Below are positions 42,496-50,550 of a DNA stretch of 64,000 nucleotides, piece by piece (the stretch's first letter is position 1; each line of letters begins with the position of its first letter). The stretch lies in the NCBI GenBank assembly GCA_025359205.1, contig JANYHD010000022.1, positions 1 through 64,000 of the forward strand. Reading direction: 5' to 3'. Origin of the DNA: Gammaproteobacteria bacterium. GTDB taxonomy: Bacteria > Pseudomonadota > Gammaproteobacteria > Steroidobacterales > Steroidobacteraceae. The notes below the pieces were generated by a model. That model worked only from the letters and a program-made list of their open reading frames with translations. It was not told the origin of the DNA and did not search any database. The translations under genes were made by a program, and so were the position numbers.

Positions 42496-43517
42496 AGGCG
42501 TCGGCACGCGGCTGGACACGGCTTGCCGACGAACAGCTGCTGGACCTGCGGCTATGCGACCTGCCGCTGCGCCTTGCGGGCACGGCCGTGCAGGGGCGCA
42601 TCACACGCCTGTACCGCGAACTGGCAGCGCGCGGCATCGCCTTCCGTCCGCACGCCTGGCTGGCGGAAGACTGGTTTTCACCCGATGGCGTGGCCGGCTT
42701 CGCCGTGCCTTTCTATCTTGCGCACCCGCGCCTGACGCGGCTCGAGCGCAAGATGACCGGCGTGGTCGAGGGCAGCAATGCCAACTGGCAGATGCGCATC
42801 CTGCGCCACGAGGCGGGGCATGCGATTGATTCCGCCTACCGACTGCGTCGCCGCGCGCGCTGGCGCGCGCTGTTCGGCCCGGCCTCGCGCCGCTACGCCG
42901 CGCAGTACCGCGCGCGGCCGGCCAGCCGCCACCACGTGCAGCACCTGGGTGAGTGGTACGCGCAGGCCCATCCGACCGAAGATTTCGCCGAGACCTTTGC
43001 GGTCTGGCTGCAGCCACACTCGGGCTGGCGGCGGCGCTATGCGGAGTGGCCGGCGAAGCGCAAGCTGGAGTACGTGAATCAGGTGGCCGCCGAGATCGGC
43101 CGGCACCGACCCGCGGTCAACGGTCACGTGCTGGTCGATCCGCTGGAGGACAACAAGCTGACGCTGCGCGAGCACTACCGACGCAAGCGCCGCGCCGAGC
43201 GCCACCGCCATCGGGCGCTGGCCGATGGCCTGCTGCGCAAGGTGTTCACCACTGCCGAATGTGCGCGCCGCGGTGCGCCGCCGGGCGCCGCGCTGCTGCG
43301 GAGCATGAAGGCCAGCCTGCGCGCTACGCTCGAGCGGCGCGGTGGTGCCGACCACTACGCCGCGCAGCAGCTCGTGCGCCTCGCGATCGAGCGCTGTGAG
43401 CACCTGGACCTGTATCAGCGCGGCGCGCGCCGGGTGCTGCTGCCGAAGTTGCGGGCCGCCCTGGTGCGCATGGCGCGCGGCTACATCGCCAGCAACGAGC
43501 TGCGGTTGCGGCTATGA
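42492..43517 (+). CDS. Putative zinc-binding metallopeptidase
   Basis: This 341-residue cytoplasmic protein resembles the putative zinc metallopeptidases of the Peptidase_Mx group. The gluzincin-like motif is in ILRHEAGHAIDSAY (HEAGH near residue 106), and the likely third ligand is in TEDFAETFAVWL. The C-terminal third is arginine-rich and helical. The GTG start overlaps the fusion-gene stop and the stop overlaps the ATP-grasp gene, so production is probably coupled. Pairing of such a peptidase with an ATP-grasp ligase suggests making and breaking of an amide or peptide bond, which is inference. Confidence 0.85.
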   Translation: MKASARGWTRLADEQLLDLRLCDLPLRLAGTAVQGRITRLYRELAARGIAFRPHAWLAEDWFSPDGVAGFAVPFYLAHPRLTRLERKMTGVVEGSNANWQMRILRHEAGHAIDSAYRLRRRARWRALFGPASRRYAAQYRARPASRHHVQHLGEWYAQAHPTEDFAETFAVWLQPHSGWRRRYAEWPAKRKLEYVNQVAAEIGRHRPAVNGHVLVDPLEDNKLTLREHYRRKRRAERHRHRALADGLLRKVFTTAECARRGAPPGAALLRSMKASLRATLERRGGADHYAAQQLVRLAIERCEHLDLYQRGARRVLLPKLRAALVRMARGYIASNELRLRL

Positions 43518-44551
43518 AGAAAAAGCTGCGCACCCTGGTGGTCGTGCATTCGAGCCTGGTGCCGCCCGACTCGCTCGAGGGCTACAGCGACAAGGAAATT
43601 GCCGAGTGGCGCACCGAATTCGACGTGATCGCGGCCCTCCGCAAGGCCGGCCACACGGTACAGACGCTGGGCGTGCTCGATTCGCTCACCGAGCTGCGCA
43701 CCGCGCTGATGGACTGGAAGCCGGATGTGGTGTTCAACCTGCTCGAGGAATTCAACGGCATCGTCACCTATGACCAGCACGTGGTGGCCTACCTCGAGCT
43801 GATGCGCCAGCCGTATACCGGTTGCAATCCGCGCGGCCTGCTGCTGGCGCGCGACAAGGTGCTGTGCAAGCAGCTGCTGTCATTCCATCGCATCCCGACT
43901 CCGCAGTTTGCGGTATTCCGCCGCGGTGAGCGCTTTCATGTGCCGCGCCGGCTGCGCTTTCCGTTGTTCGTCAAGTCGGCGACCGAGGACGCCTCGCTCG
44001 GCATCGCGCAGGCCTCGGTGGTCGAGGACGCCGCAAGGCTGCGCGAGCGTGTGCAGTTCATGCACGAGCAGATCGGCTCCGACGCGCTGGTGGAGGAATA
44101 CATCGAGGGCCGCGAACTCTACGTCGGCGTGCTCGGCAATGAGCGCCTGACGCGCCTGCCGGTCTGGGAAATGAAATTCGGCTCGCTGCCCGATACGCTC
44201 CCGGCGATTGCCACGCGCAAGGTAAAGTGGGACCGCGCCTACCAGCGCAAGTACGGCATCACCACCGGCGAGGCCGAGGATTTGCCGCCGCTGGTGCTGG
44301 CGCGGCTCGACCGGCTGGCGCGGCGCATCTACCGCGCGCTGCACCTGTCGGGCTACGCGCGCATCGACTTCCGGCTGCGGCCGGATGGCACGCTCTACGT
44401 CCTGGAAGCGAATCCGAACCCGAACATCGAACGCGAGGAGGATTTTGCCGCCGCGGCCAAGGCCGCGGGTGTAGGCTACGCGAAGCTCCTCGATCGCATC
44501 ATGGGGCTCGGGCAGGCGTATCGCGCCGCCTGGCGCACCGACTACGGCTGA
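43514..44551 (+). CDS. ATP-grasp ligase related to D-alanine-D-alanine ligase
   Basis: This 345-residue ATP-grasp enzyme should join a carboxylate to an amine. Features are the N-domain (PDVVFNLLEEFNG), a substrate loop (PYTGCNPRGLLLARDKVLCKQLL), LFVKSATEDASLGI for ATP, VEEYIEGRELYVGVLG, and the metal motif LEANPNPNI. The Ddl-like fold is clear, but it is unlikely to be the cell's Ddl: the N-terminal third differs and it sits in an operon with a metallopeptidase and a phosphatase/ADP-ribosylhydrolase. Its product may be a peptide, an amino acid conjugate or a modified protein. Confidence 0.88.
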   Translation: MKKKLRTLVVVHSSLVPPDSLEGYSDKEIAEWRTEFDVIAALRKAGHTVQTLGVLDSLTELRTALMDWKPDVVFNLLEEFNGIVTYDQHVVAYLELMRQPYTGCNPRGLLLARDKVLCKQLLSFHRIPTPQFAVFRRGERFHVPRRLRFPLFVKSATEDASLGIAQASVVEDAARLRERVQFMHEQIGSDALVEEYIEGRELYVGVLGNERLTRLPVWEMKFGSLPDTLPAIATRKVKWDRAYQRKYGITTGEAEDLPPLVLARLDRLARRIYRALHLSGYARIDFRLRPDGTLYVLEANPNPNIEREEDFAAAAKAAGVGYAKLLDRIMGLGQAYRAAWRTDYG

Positions 44552-44559
44552 GCACGGAC

Positions 44560-45168
44560 TTGCAAAACACTCGCATTCGGATGGCATGGCCAATGACGGC
44601 GCTGGTTGGCGCCGGCGCGTGGGCGTTGTCGGCGTGCACCAGCCAGGCTGATCTGCGCAAGGCCGAGCTCGCCGCGCTGGTGGTGCAATTGCCCGGCGAA
44701 TATCACAATCCGCGCCAGCAGCTGACGATATTGCACCTGGCGGCGCCCATGGTGGGCGATGAGATCTTCTACGTGCGCGAGACCATGGCTGACGACTCAC
44801 GGCGCGTGATCAGCGAGCGCGTCTGGAGCCTGGATGTCGCCGCCGGCGCACGCATCCTCGCGGTGGCCTACGCCTTGGACGATCCCGAGCGCTGGCGCGG
44901 TGGCGCCGAAAGCCCGGAGCTGTTCCGCTCGCTGCTGACGCGCGACCTGCGCTCGCTCCCCGGCTGCGAACTGGAGTGGACCAAGAGCCAGCGCGGCTTC
45001 AGCGCCCGCGGCACCAATGCCGCTTGCCCGCAGAGCTGGCGCCTCGAGGGGGACGAGCTTTCCTTCAGCGACAAGCCTGCTGCGGCAGGCTCAAATGGGG
45101 GCGTTGTGCCGACGGCTGGGCCTGACCCTTATTATCATTTTCTGCGCAGTGCCGGGGCTCAGCCTTGA
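44560..45168 (+). CDS. CpeT/CpcT-like lipoprotein
   Basis: The 202-residue product resembles the CpeT/CpcT chromophore-lyase family (QLPGEYHNPRQQL, EIFYVRETMADDSRRVISERVW, and a late segment with two cysteines). A lipoprotein signal is present (WALSAC). I use the TTG at 44560 because it supplies arginines before the hydrophobic stretch; the ATG at 44581 would leave none. In cyanobacteria the family attaches bilins. In heterotrophs like this one the function is unknown. It follows the ATP-grasp gene after eight bases and overlaps the DUF2721 gene (TTGA). Confidence 0.75.
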   Translation: MQNTRIRMAWPMTALVGAGAWALSACTSQADLRKAELAALVVQLPGEYHNPRQQLTILHLAAPMVGDEIFYVRETMADDSRRVISERVWSLDVAAGARILAVAYALDDPERWRGGAESPELFRSLLTRDLRSLPGCELEWTKSQRGFSARGTNAACPQSWRLEGDELSFSDKPAAAGSNGGVVPTAGPDPYYHFLRSAGAQP

Positions 45169-45626
45169 TCGACAGCGGCGACTCGTCCGCCGTGCAGGGC
45201 GTCGGCGAAGTGATCCGTCTCGCCGTGGCGCCGGTGTTCCTGCTCTCGGGCGTCGGCATCATGCTCACCGTGTTCACCAACCGCCTGGCGCGCACGGTCG
45301 ATCGGGCGCGCGAACTCGAGCGCGGTGCCGCGCACGTGCCGGAGGCCGACCGCGCGCATGAGCTGCACGCGCCGCTCAACGCGCTGGCACGGCGCGGGCG
45401 CCTGCTCAGCGTCGCGATCGCGCTGTGCACGATCTGCGCCCTGCTGGTGGCCGTCGTGGTGGTGGTGCTGTTCCTGGGCGAGTCCTTCAATTTCCGCATC
45501 AGCTACGCGATCGACGCGCTGTTCATTGCCGCGATGCTGAGCTTCATCGGGGCGATTCTGTGCTTCCTGCGCGAGGTGTTCATCGCCACCGCCTCGCTCC
45601 GCATCGGCCTGCACCGGCCGCGCTAG
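45165..45626 (+). CDS. DUF2721 membrane protein
   Basis: This 153-residue inner-membrane protein has about three hydrophobic helices. APVFLLSGVGIMLTVFTNRLARTVDRAR near the start is characteristic of DUF2721, as are the long charged linker and the LFIAAMLSFIGAILCFLREV helix. The TTG start overlaps the stop of the CpeT-like gene. No function is known for the family. Confidence 0.85.
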   Translation: MIDSGDSSAVQGVGEVIRLAVAPVFLLSGVGIMLTVFTNRLARTVDRARELERGAAHVPEADRAHELHAPLNALARRGRLLSVAIALCTICALLVAVVVVVLFLGESFNFRISYAIDALFIAAMLSFIGAILCFLREVFIATASLRIGLHRPR

Positions 45627-45788
45627 CGCCTGGCTGAGTCTGGCGCCCGAGTGGGGCTGGTTCTGGCGCTCGGGTCGCGCGAGTGCCAGCACCGCATTCG
45701 TTCCTGCATCACAAATCCGGCAGGTTTTGCTCCAATAATGTGATCCAGCTAACCTGCAGGGCCGGGTCGCTCGTGCTCCACTCGGGCT

Positions 45789-46424
45789 ATGCAGCAGGGC
45801 AACGCAGGTGGCGGTGGCGGCAGCGGCGTGGTGGCGGTGACCAGCCTGACCGAGTATTTCCGCGACGCCCTGCATGGCGCGCTGGTGCACCAGCACGTGG
45901 CCGTGCAGGACCAGACCGAGCAGTACGTCGTCAACATGCTGACGCTGTTCGCGCGCGCCGAGCATCTCTATGAAGGCGTGCCCAGCGGGCCGCGCATGCC
46001 CCCGCTCGTCAACCTGTTCGGCGCGGCTCTCGCAACGGACACGGCGGCCGAGCGCGAGCGCGCCCTCCAGCGCCTGGGCGACATCTCGCTGTTCATCGCC
46101 GGCTTCTTTGCGCACGGCTTCGCGCGCCGCCTGGTCGATATCGACTACCACATCGCGATGGGCGGACGCGCTTACGGTACGCTTGCCGAAGCCCTCGGAC
46201 GCGGCCGCCGGCGCGTGCTGGCGCAGGTTTACGCGGAGCTGGCCGTCAAGTTCCAGCCGCTGGTCGACGCGCTCGGCGAGATCAGCGACACCGCGCGCAC
46301 CTACACGCAGCGCGACGTGCTGCGCCTGTACGAGATCTGGTTGCGCACCGGCAGCGCGCGCTCGCGCGGGCTGCTCGAGCAACTCGGCGTCACGCCCGCT
46401 CCGGTGACGCTGCACCCCCACTGA
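45789..46424 (+). CDS. Conserved-looking hypothetical protein, first of a pair
   Basis: I do not recognise a family. The 211 residues are mostly helical after a glycine-rich start, with VTSLTEYFRDALHGALVHQHV, LGDISLFIAGFFAHGFARRLVDIDYHIAMGG and a helical C-terminus. There is no signal peptide and no clear membrane helix. The even spread of aromatic and charged residues argues for a real globular protein. The next gene starts eight bases after its stop, so the two form a unit. The 162 bp upstream contains no gene; a small hairpin of CCCGAG/CTCGGG and an AATAATG -10-like element are the only features seen. Confidence 0.75.
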   Translation: MQQGNAGGGGGSGVVAVTSLTEYFRDALHGALVHQHVAVQDQTEQYVVNMLTLFARAEHLYEGVPSGPRMPPLVNLFGAALATDTAAERERALQRLGDISLFIAGFFAHGFARRLVDIDYHIAMGGRAYGTLAEALGRGRRRVLAQVYAELAVKFQPLVDALGEISDTARTYTQRDVLRLYEIWLRTGSARSRGLLEQLGVTPAPVTLHPH

Positions 46425-46432
46425 GTGCGCCC

Positions 46433-47083
46433 ATGGTGGTGCGGCAGATACAGTCCCTGCTCGAGCGCATCTACGATGTGCCGCTGGCGCAGGATGTAGC
46501 GCACTACCTGCTCAGTGACCGCAGCGCGCTGCCGGCCGAGTTTCGCACGGCACCGACCGACGAGCAATTGCTGGTGGCGGACGATTGCAACGAGCTGGCC
46601 ATCGGATTGTTCCTCGAGCCCGCCGTGCTCGCGCGCCTCGATGCCGCCAATCCGCACCTGGTGCTCAACAGCGCCAACCTGGCGGACTACTGGACCGCGC
46701 TCGAGGGCGTCAGCCATTTCGTCTACCTGGCCTGGAACGCCGGGCACGATCGCGCCGTGAGCCTGCACGAACTGGAGCTGCAGGCCGAAGTCGACAAGTA
46801 TGTGGCCACGGCGCTGCTGCTGTGCGCGCAGGACCCGACGCGTTTTCCGGTGGAGCTGCATCGCGTGTTGTTCGAGCGTGCGCGCGTCAGCGAGGCGCTG
46901 GCAGGCGACCGTGCCGGCCTGTACCGGCGCGCCAACCACTATGCCGCGCGTTTCTGCCGCCACCTGGGAGGCCTGCTCGCGCCGGCGGGCGCCCGGGCGC
47001 GCTCACTTGCCACCACGGAACTGCGCCGTTTTTACCGGCTGACCAACGCGATGAAGATGCGGCACATCGAGTGCCTGGGCTAG
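46433..47083 (+). CDS. Hypothetical protein, second of a pair
   Basis: This 216-residue, largely helical protein matches no family I recognise. Recurrent features are SLLERIYDVPLAQDVAHYLLSD, LLVADDCNELAIGLFLEPAVL and the EGVSHFVYLAWNAGHDRAVSLHELELQAEVDKY segment, whose His, Glu and Asp residues could bind a metal or act catalytically. The C-terminus is basic (LRRFYRLTNAMKMRHIE). It follows the first protein by eight bases, and the two probably act together. Confidence 0.75.
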   Translation: MVVRQIQSLLERIYDVPLAQDVAHYLLSDRSALPAEFRTAPTDEQLLVADDCNELAIGLFLEPAVLARLDAANPHLVLNSANLADYWTALEGVSHFVYLAWNAGHDRAVSLHELELQAEVDKYVATALLLCAQDPTRFPVELHRVLFERARVSEALAGDRAGLYRRANHYAARFCRHLGGLLAPAGARARSLATTELRRFYRLTNAMKMRHIECLG

Positions 47084-47113
47084 AGCCTGCGTGCCCGTGG
47101 CGCCGGAGCGGCG

Positions 47114-47332
47114 CTATTGGTCGGTCTTCTTGAGCTGCGAGACCTGGCGCTTGATGCGGATCCATTCGGACAGCCGCCGCAGATCGGCCTGTCGCTGCGC
47201 GAGGCCGTCCTGGCGCACGTTCGGAAACGTGTCGTAGGGGTTGTAGCCGCCGCCGGTTTTGGCCGGCGCAACCTGTTCCTCGAGCATCAACTCGAAGCTT
47301 CCGGTGTTGGCGGTGGATTTGTAATGCCCCAT
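47114..47332 (-). CDS. Small hypothetical protein
   Basis: The 72-residue product opens MGHYKSTANTGSFELMLEEQ, continues with a glycine/tyrosine stretch (GGGYNPYDTFPNV) and ends in a basic amphipathic helix (DLRRLSEWIRIKRQV). It looks soluble. It lies downstream of the Nudix gene on the same strand, 48 bases after its stop, and may share its transcript. I cannot assign a family. Confidence 0.65.
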   Translation of the reverse strand: MGHYKSTANTGSFELMLEEQVAPAKTGGGYNPYDTFPNVRQDGLAQRQADLRRLSEWIRIKRQVSQLKKTDQ

Positions 47333-47356
47333 GGCGTCCTCTCGCGAATCCCTTTA

Positions 47357-47386
47357 ATCGTTAGCGATCGTTAGCGATCGTTAGCG
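47357..47386. repeat. Three tandem copies of a 10-mer at the Nudix stop codon
   Basis: ATCGTTAGCG is repeated exactly three times. The Nudix stop (TAA, minus strand, 47381-47383) lies in the third copy, and the other copies bring further TAA triplets. The length is too short for a CRISPR or an attachment site. Slippage at this microsatellite would change the 3' end only. Confidence 0.75.
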
Positions 47387-47935
47387 CTGCGCGTCAAGCA
47401 TCGCCTGCACACGCAGCAGGCCGAGTGCCGTCTTGCCGTCATTGAGTTCTCCGCTCAACGCACGTCGGCAGGCCTCGCTGAATGGGACCCAATGGACCTC
47501 GATCAGTTCGCCCGCCTCATGCGCCATGTTGACGGTGCGCAGGCCGCGAGCCATGAACAGGTTCACAGTTTCAGTAAAAACTCCGGGTGAAGTGACATAA
47601 TCGCCGATCGATATCCACTCCGTGGCTTCGACGCCGGCCTCTTCGATCAACTCGCGCCGTGCTGTGTCGAGCGCTGGTTCAGACGGTTCGAGCTTGCCGG
47701 CGGGCAGTTCCCAGATCCAGCCGCCGATGGCGTGTCGGTATTGGCGCAGCAGGCACACGCGCTGCTCGTCGTTGATGGCGACCACCGCCGCGCCACCGGG
47801 GTGATGCACGATCTCGAGATCCGCGCGGTGGCCATTGGGCAGCCGCACGGTTTCCACATTCACTGTGATGACGCGGCCCGTGAATACGGTCCGCAGTTTT
47901 TCGATGGCCTCAGTGGCCGTGTACTTCATCGACAT
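47381..47935 (-). CDS. Nudix hydrolase, ADP-ribose pyrophosphatase-like
   Basis: A Nudix enzyme of 184 residues that likely hydrolyses ADP-ribose or an ADP-sugar. The Nudix box is complete (GKLEPSEPALDTARRELIEEAG), preceded by VVAINDEQRVCLLRQYRHAIGGWIWELPAG and followed by SPGVFTETVNLFMARGL, the layout of the NudF-type ADP-ribose pyrophosphatases. The start is ATG 47935 (an ATG two codons in is possible), overlapping the upstream DUF6524 gene by 26 bases. ADP-glucose and ADP-ribose, both relevant to this window, are candidate substrates. Confidence 0.9.
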   Translation of the reverse strand: MSMKYTATEAIEKLRTVFTGRVITVNVETVRLPNGHRADLEIVHHPGGAAVVAINDEQRVCLLRQYRHAIGGWIWELPAGKLEPSEPALDTARRELIEEAGVEATEWISIGDYVTSPGVFTETVNLFMARGLRTVNMAHEAGELIEVHWVPFSEACRRALSGELNDGKTALGLLRVQAMLDAQR

Positions 47936-48299
47936 CGGCCTGACCCGAGAGGCGCCGCCGCATGAACGACCAGCACATTCCCACGCCGAGTATCAGTCCG
48001 GTGGCGATGATGGCGATCCAGGCGAGCACCGACCCGCCGCTCAAGTGCAGCCAGCCGTTCTGCACCGCGAACCACACGAGCGCGGCCATCAGCGCCGCGA
48101 GCAACGTGACGCCGAACAGGCCAAGTGAACGGAGCGTTGCGGTCACGTAGACCACCCAGCAGATCAACAGCACCAGGCCGACGACGGCCTGCGCGGCGCT
48201 CACATGGGGGAAACCGTGCGCCAGCCAGTGGCCGTACGAATAGCCGCTTGGATTGAAGGTTGCGAGTACCAGGACCAGCGCCGCCAGGATTCGCGCCAT
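47910..48299 (-). CDS. DUF6524-like membrane protein
   Basis: This 129-residue protein has about four transmembrane helices. MARILAALVLVLATFNPSGYSYGHW at the start and LLICWVVYVTATLRSLG in the middle match the DUF6524 pattern. I start at ATG 48299, where the family usually begins; two further ATGs upstream (48317, 48332) would add a non-conserved stretch. It overlaps the Nudix start by 26 bases. The function is unknown. Confidence 0.75.
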   Translation of the reverse strand: MARILAALVLVLATFNPSGYSYGHWLAHGFPHVSAAQAVVGLVLLICWVVYVTATLRSLGLFGVTLLAALMAALVWFAVQNGWLHLSGGSVLAWIAIIATGLILGVGMCWSFMRRRLSGQADVDEVHGH

Positions 48300-48432
48300 G
48301 ACCCCGCTCGTGCCCATTGAATTGCTGTCCATGCGTGCATGGTTCACCAAAACAGGGCCGTCCAGCAAGCACCGCCGCTTTCTGCCGGTCTGGGGTGTGG
48401 CCCCGATTGACCGGGCCTTATATATTGACGCA

Positions 48433-50520
48433 ATGGCCGCCGTCGACCCGCTTGCCTCCCTCAATACGCCGCAGCGCCGGGCCGTGACCTACGGCCAGCC
48501 GCTGCCCGACGGCAAGGGCGTGCGCGCGGGGCCGCTGCTGGTGGTGGCCGGGGCGGGCACCGGCAAGACCAATACGATCGCGCACCGCGTCGCCTGGCTG
48601 GCCATGCATGGGGTCGACCCGTCGCGCATCCTGCTACTAACCTTCACGCGTCGCGCCGCGACCGAGATGCGCCGGCGCGCGCACGACATCCTGCGCCAGG
48701 CACTCGACGATACCCTCGGCAACCGCGCGCAGACCATGCTGCAGCGTCTCGCCTGGGCCGGCACCTTCCACTCAATCGGCAACCGTCTGCTGCGCCACTA
48801 CGGCCGACACCTCAATCTGGAGCCGGGATTCACGGTGATCGACCGCGGCGATTCGGCCGATTTGTTCGACAACCTGCGCCAGGAACTCGGCCTCACCGAA
48901 CAGTACCAACGCTTCCCACGCAAGGACACCTGCCTCGCCATCTATTCCTGGCGCATCAACACGCAGAAGAGCCTGCACGAGACGCTCGAACAGCAATTCA
49001 GCTGGTGCCTGGGCTGGGAGCAGGACCTGGCGAAGCTGTGCCGCACCTACGTGGAGCGCAAGCAACGCTACGGCCTGCTCGATTACGACGACCTGCTGAT
49101 CTACTGGCACGCGATGATGAGCGAACCGAAGCTGGCGCAGCACGTCGCGGCCAACTTCGACCATGTGCTGGTCGACGAGTACCAGGACACCAACCGCCTG
49201 CAGGGCGAGATCCTGCGTGGACTGCGGCCCGATGGCGCCGGCATCACCGTGGTGGGCGATGACGCCCAGTCAATCTATTCCTTCCGCGGCGCGGCGGTCG
49301 AGAACATTCTCGGCTTTCCCGACACCTATACGCCGAAGGCCGAGATCATCACGCTGGCGCAAAACTACCGGGCCACGCAGCCGATCCTCGACGTCGCCAA
49401 TGCGCTCATGAGCGATGCGCCGCGCCAGCACCGCAAGCACCTGCTGGCGGTGCGCGGCCACGGCGGCCGTCCGCAGTTCGTCACCACCGACGAGTTGCAG
49501 TCGCAGGCCGAATTCGTCTGCGGCCAGGTGCTCAAGCGCCGCGAGGCCGGCGTGCTGCTGCGCAAGCAGGCGGTGCTGTTCCGCAATGCCAGCGCCAGCG
49601 ACGTGCTCGAGGTCGAGTTGCTCCGGCGCAAGGTGCCGTTCGTCAAGTACGGCGGCCTGAAGTTCCTCGAGGCCGCGCATGTCAAGGACATGTTGGCCGT
49701 GCTGCGCTGGGCGGACAACCCGCGTAACACCATGGCGGCGTTCCGCGTGCTGCAGCTGCTGCCGGGCATGGGTCCGGCGAACGCGCAGCGCATCGTGGCC
49801 GAGCTCGAGCAGCGCGGTGGCAACCTCGTCGTGCTCGACGAGATGCGCAAGCCCGCGGCCGCGCTGCAGGACCTGCCCAAGCTCGGCAAGCTCCTGAGCT
49901 CGCTGACTGAACCGCAGAAGCCCTGGCCCGGACAGGTCGGGTTGGTGCGTGCCTGGTACCAGCCGCACCTGGAACGCATCCACGAACAATCGCACACCCG
50001 CCTCGGCGATCTGGACCAGCTCGAGCAGCTCTCGGGGCAGTTTCCGTCACGCGAACGCTTCATCACCGAGCTGGCACTCGACCCGCCGAATGCCACGGGC
50101 GATCTGTCGGGCTCGCCGCTCCATGACGAGGATTACCTCGTGCTCTCGACGGTCCACTCGGCCAAGGGCATGGAATGGGACACCGTGTACGTGCTCAACG
50201 TGGTCGACGGTAGTTTTCCCTCGGAATTCTCCACCGGTCGCACCGAGCTGATCGACGAAGAGCGCCGGCTCCTGTACGTGGCGATGACGCGGGCACGCAA
50301 TGAGCTGTACCTGTGCCAGCCACTGAAGTTTCCGCTCACCCAGCAGCCGCGCAATGGTGACGCGCACGTTTACGGCGCGCGCAGCCGGTTTGCCACCGAC
50401 AAGGTGCTAAAGTGCTGCGAGCAGAGCGCCTTCCAGGGCCAGCAGAGCGGCGAGGGACTGATCGGCGAGGCGCGCACCGAGAAGATCGACGTGGCCGCGA
50501 AGCTTAAGGACATGTGGTAA
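48433..50520 (+). CDS. UvrD/Rep-family ATP-dependent DNA helicase
   Basis: This superfamily 1A helicase of 695 residues has all the motifs: VVAGAGTGKTNTIAHRV (Walker A), LLLTFTRRAATEMRRRA (Ia), HVLVDEYQDTN (Walker B), VVGDDAQSIYSFRGA (III), LAQNYRATQ (IV), LSTVHSAKGMEWDTVYVLNV (V) and LLYVAMTRARNELYL (VI). It differs from UvrD and Rep by a shorter C-terminus, so I give no symbol. The ATG at 48433 is chosen because the conserved region starts ten residues later. It is divergent from DUF6524 and is followed by an NTF2-like lipoprotein after 30 bp. Confidence 0.92.
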   Translation: MAAVDPLASLNTPQRRAVTYGQPLPDGKGVRAGPLLVVAGAGTGKTNTIAHRVAWLAMHGVDPSRILLLTFTRRAATEMRRRAHDILRQALDDTLGNRAQTMLQRLAWAGTFHSIGNRLLRHYGRHLNLEPGFTVIDRGDSADLFDNLRQELGLTEQYQRFPRKDTCLAIYSWRINTQKSLHETLEQQFSWCLGWEQDLAKLCRTYVERKQRYGLLDYDDLLIYWHAMMSEPKLAQHVAANFDHVLVDEYQDTNRLQGEILRGLRPDGAGITVVGDDAQSIYSFRGAAVENILGFPDTYTPKAEIITLAQNYRATQPILDVANALMSDAPRQHRKHLLAVRGHGGRPQFVTTDELQSQAEFVCGQVLKRREAGVLLRKQAVLFRNASASDVLEVELLRRKVPFVKYGGLKFLEAAHVKDMLAVLRWADNPRNTMAAFRVLQLLPGMGPANAQRIVAELEQRGGNLVVLDEMRKPAAALQDLPKLGKLLSSLTEPQKPWPGQVGLVRAWYQPHLERIHEQSHTRLGDLDQLEQLSGQFPSRERFITELALDPPNATGDLSGSPLHDEDYLVLSTVHSAKGMEWDTVYVLNVVDGSFPSEFSTGRTELIDEERRLLYVAMTRARNELYLCQPLKFPLTQQPRNGDAHVYGARSRFATDKVLKCCEQSAFQGQQSGEGLIGEARTEKIDVAAKLKDMW

Positions 50521-50550
50521 CAACAATTATTTTCAGGAAGGGGGATTGCG

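Noticed and set aside
40963-42519. A 518-codon minus-strand frame opposite the phosphatase/glycohydrolase fusion
   Set aside because: Shadow of a gene with two well-marked domains; its own product resembles no protein.
43514-44551. Calling the ATP-grasp gene ddl
   Set aside because: It lacks the mur/fts context and its N-terminal domain departs from Ddl; the operon suggests another substrate.
47357-47386. CRISPR-like or attachment-site repeat
   Set aside because: Only three contiguous 10-mers without spacers or cas genes, and no integrase nearby.
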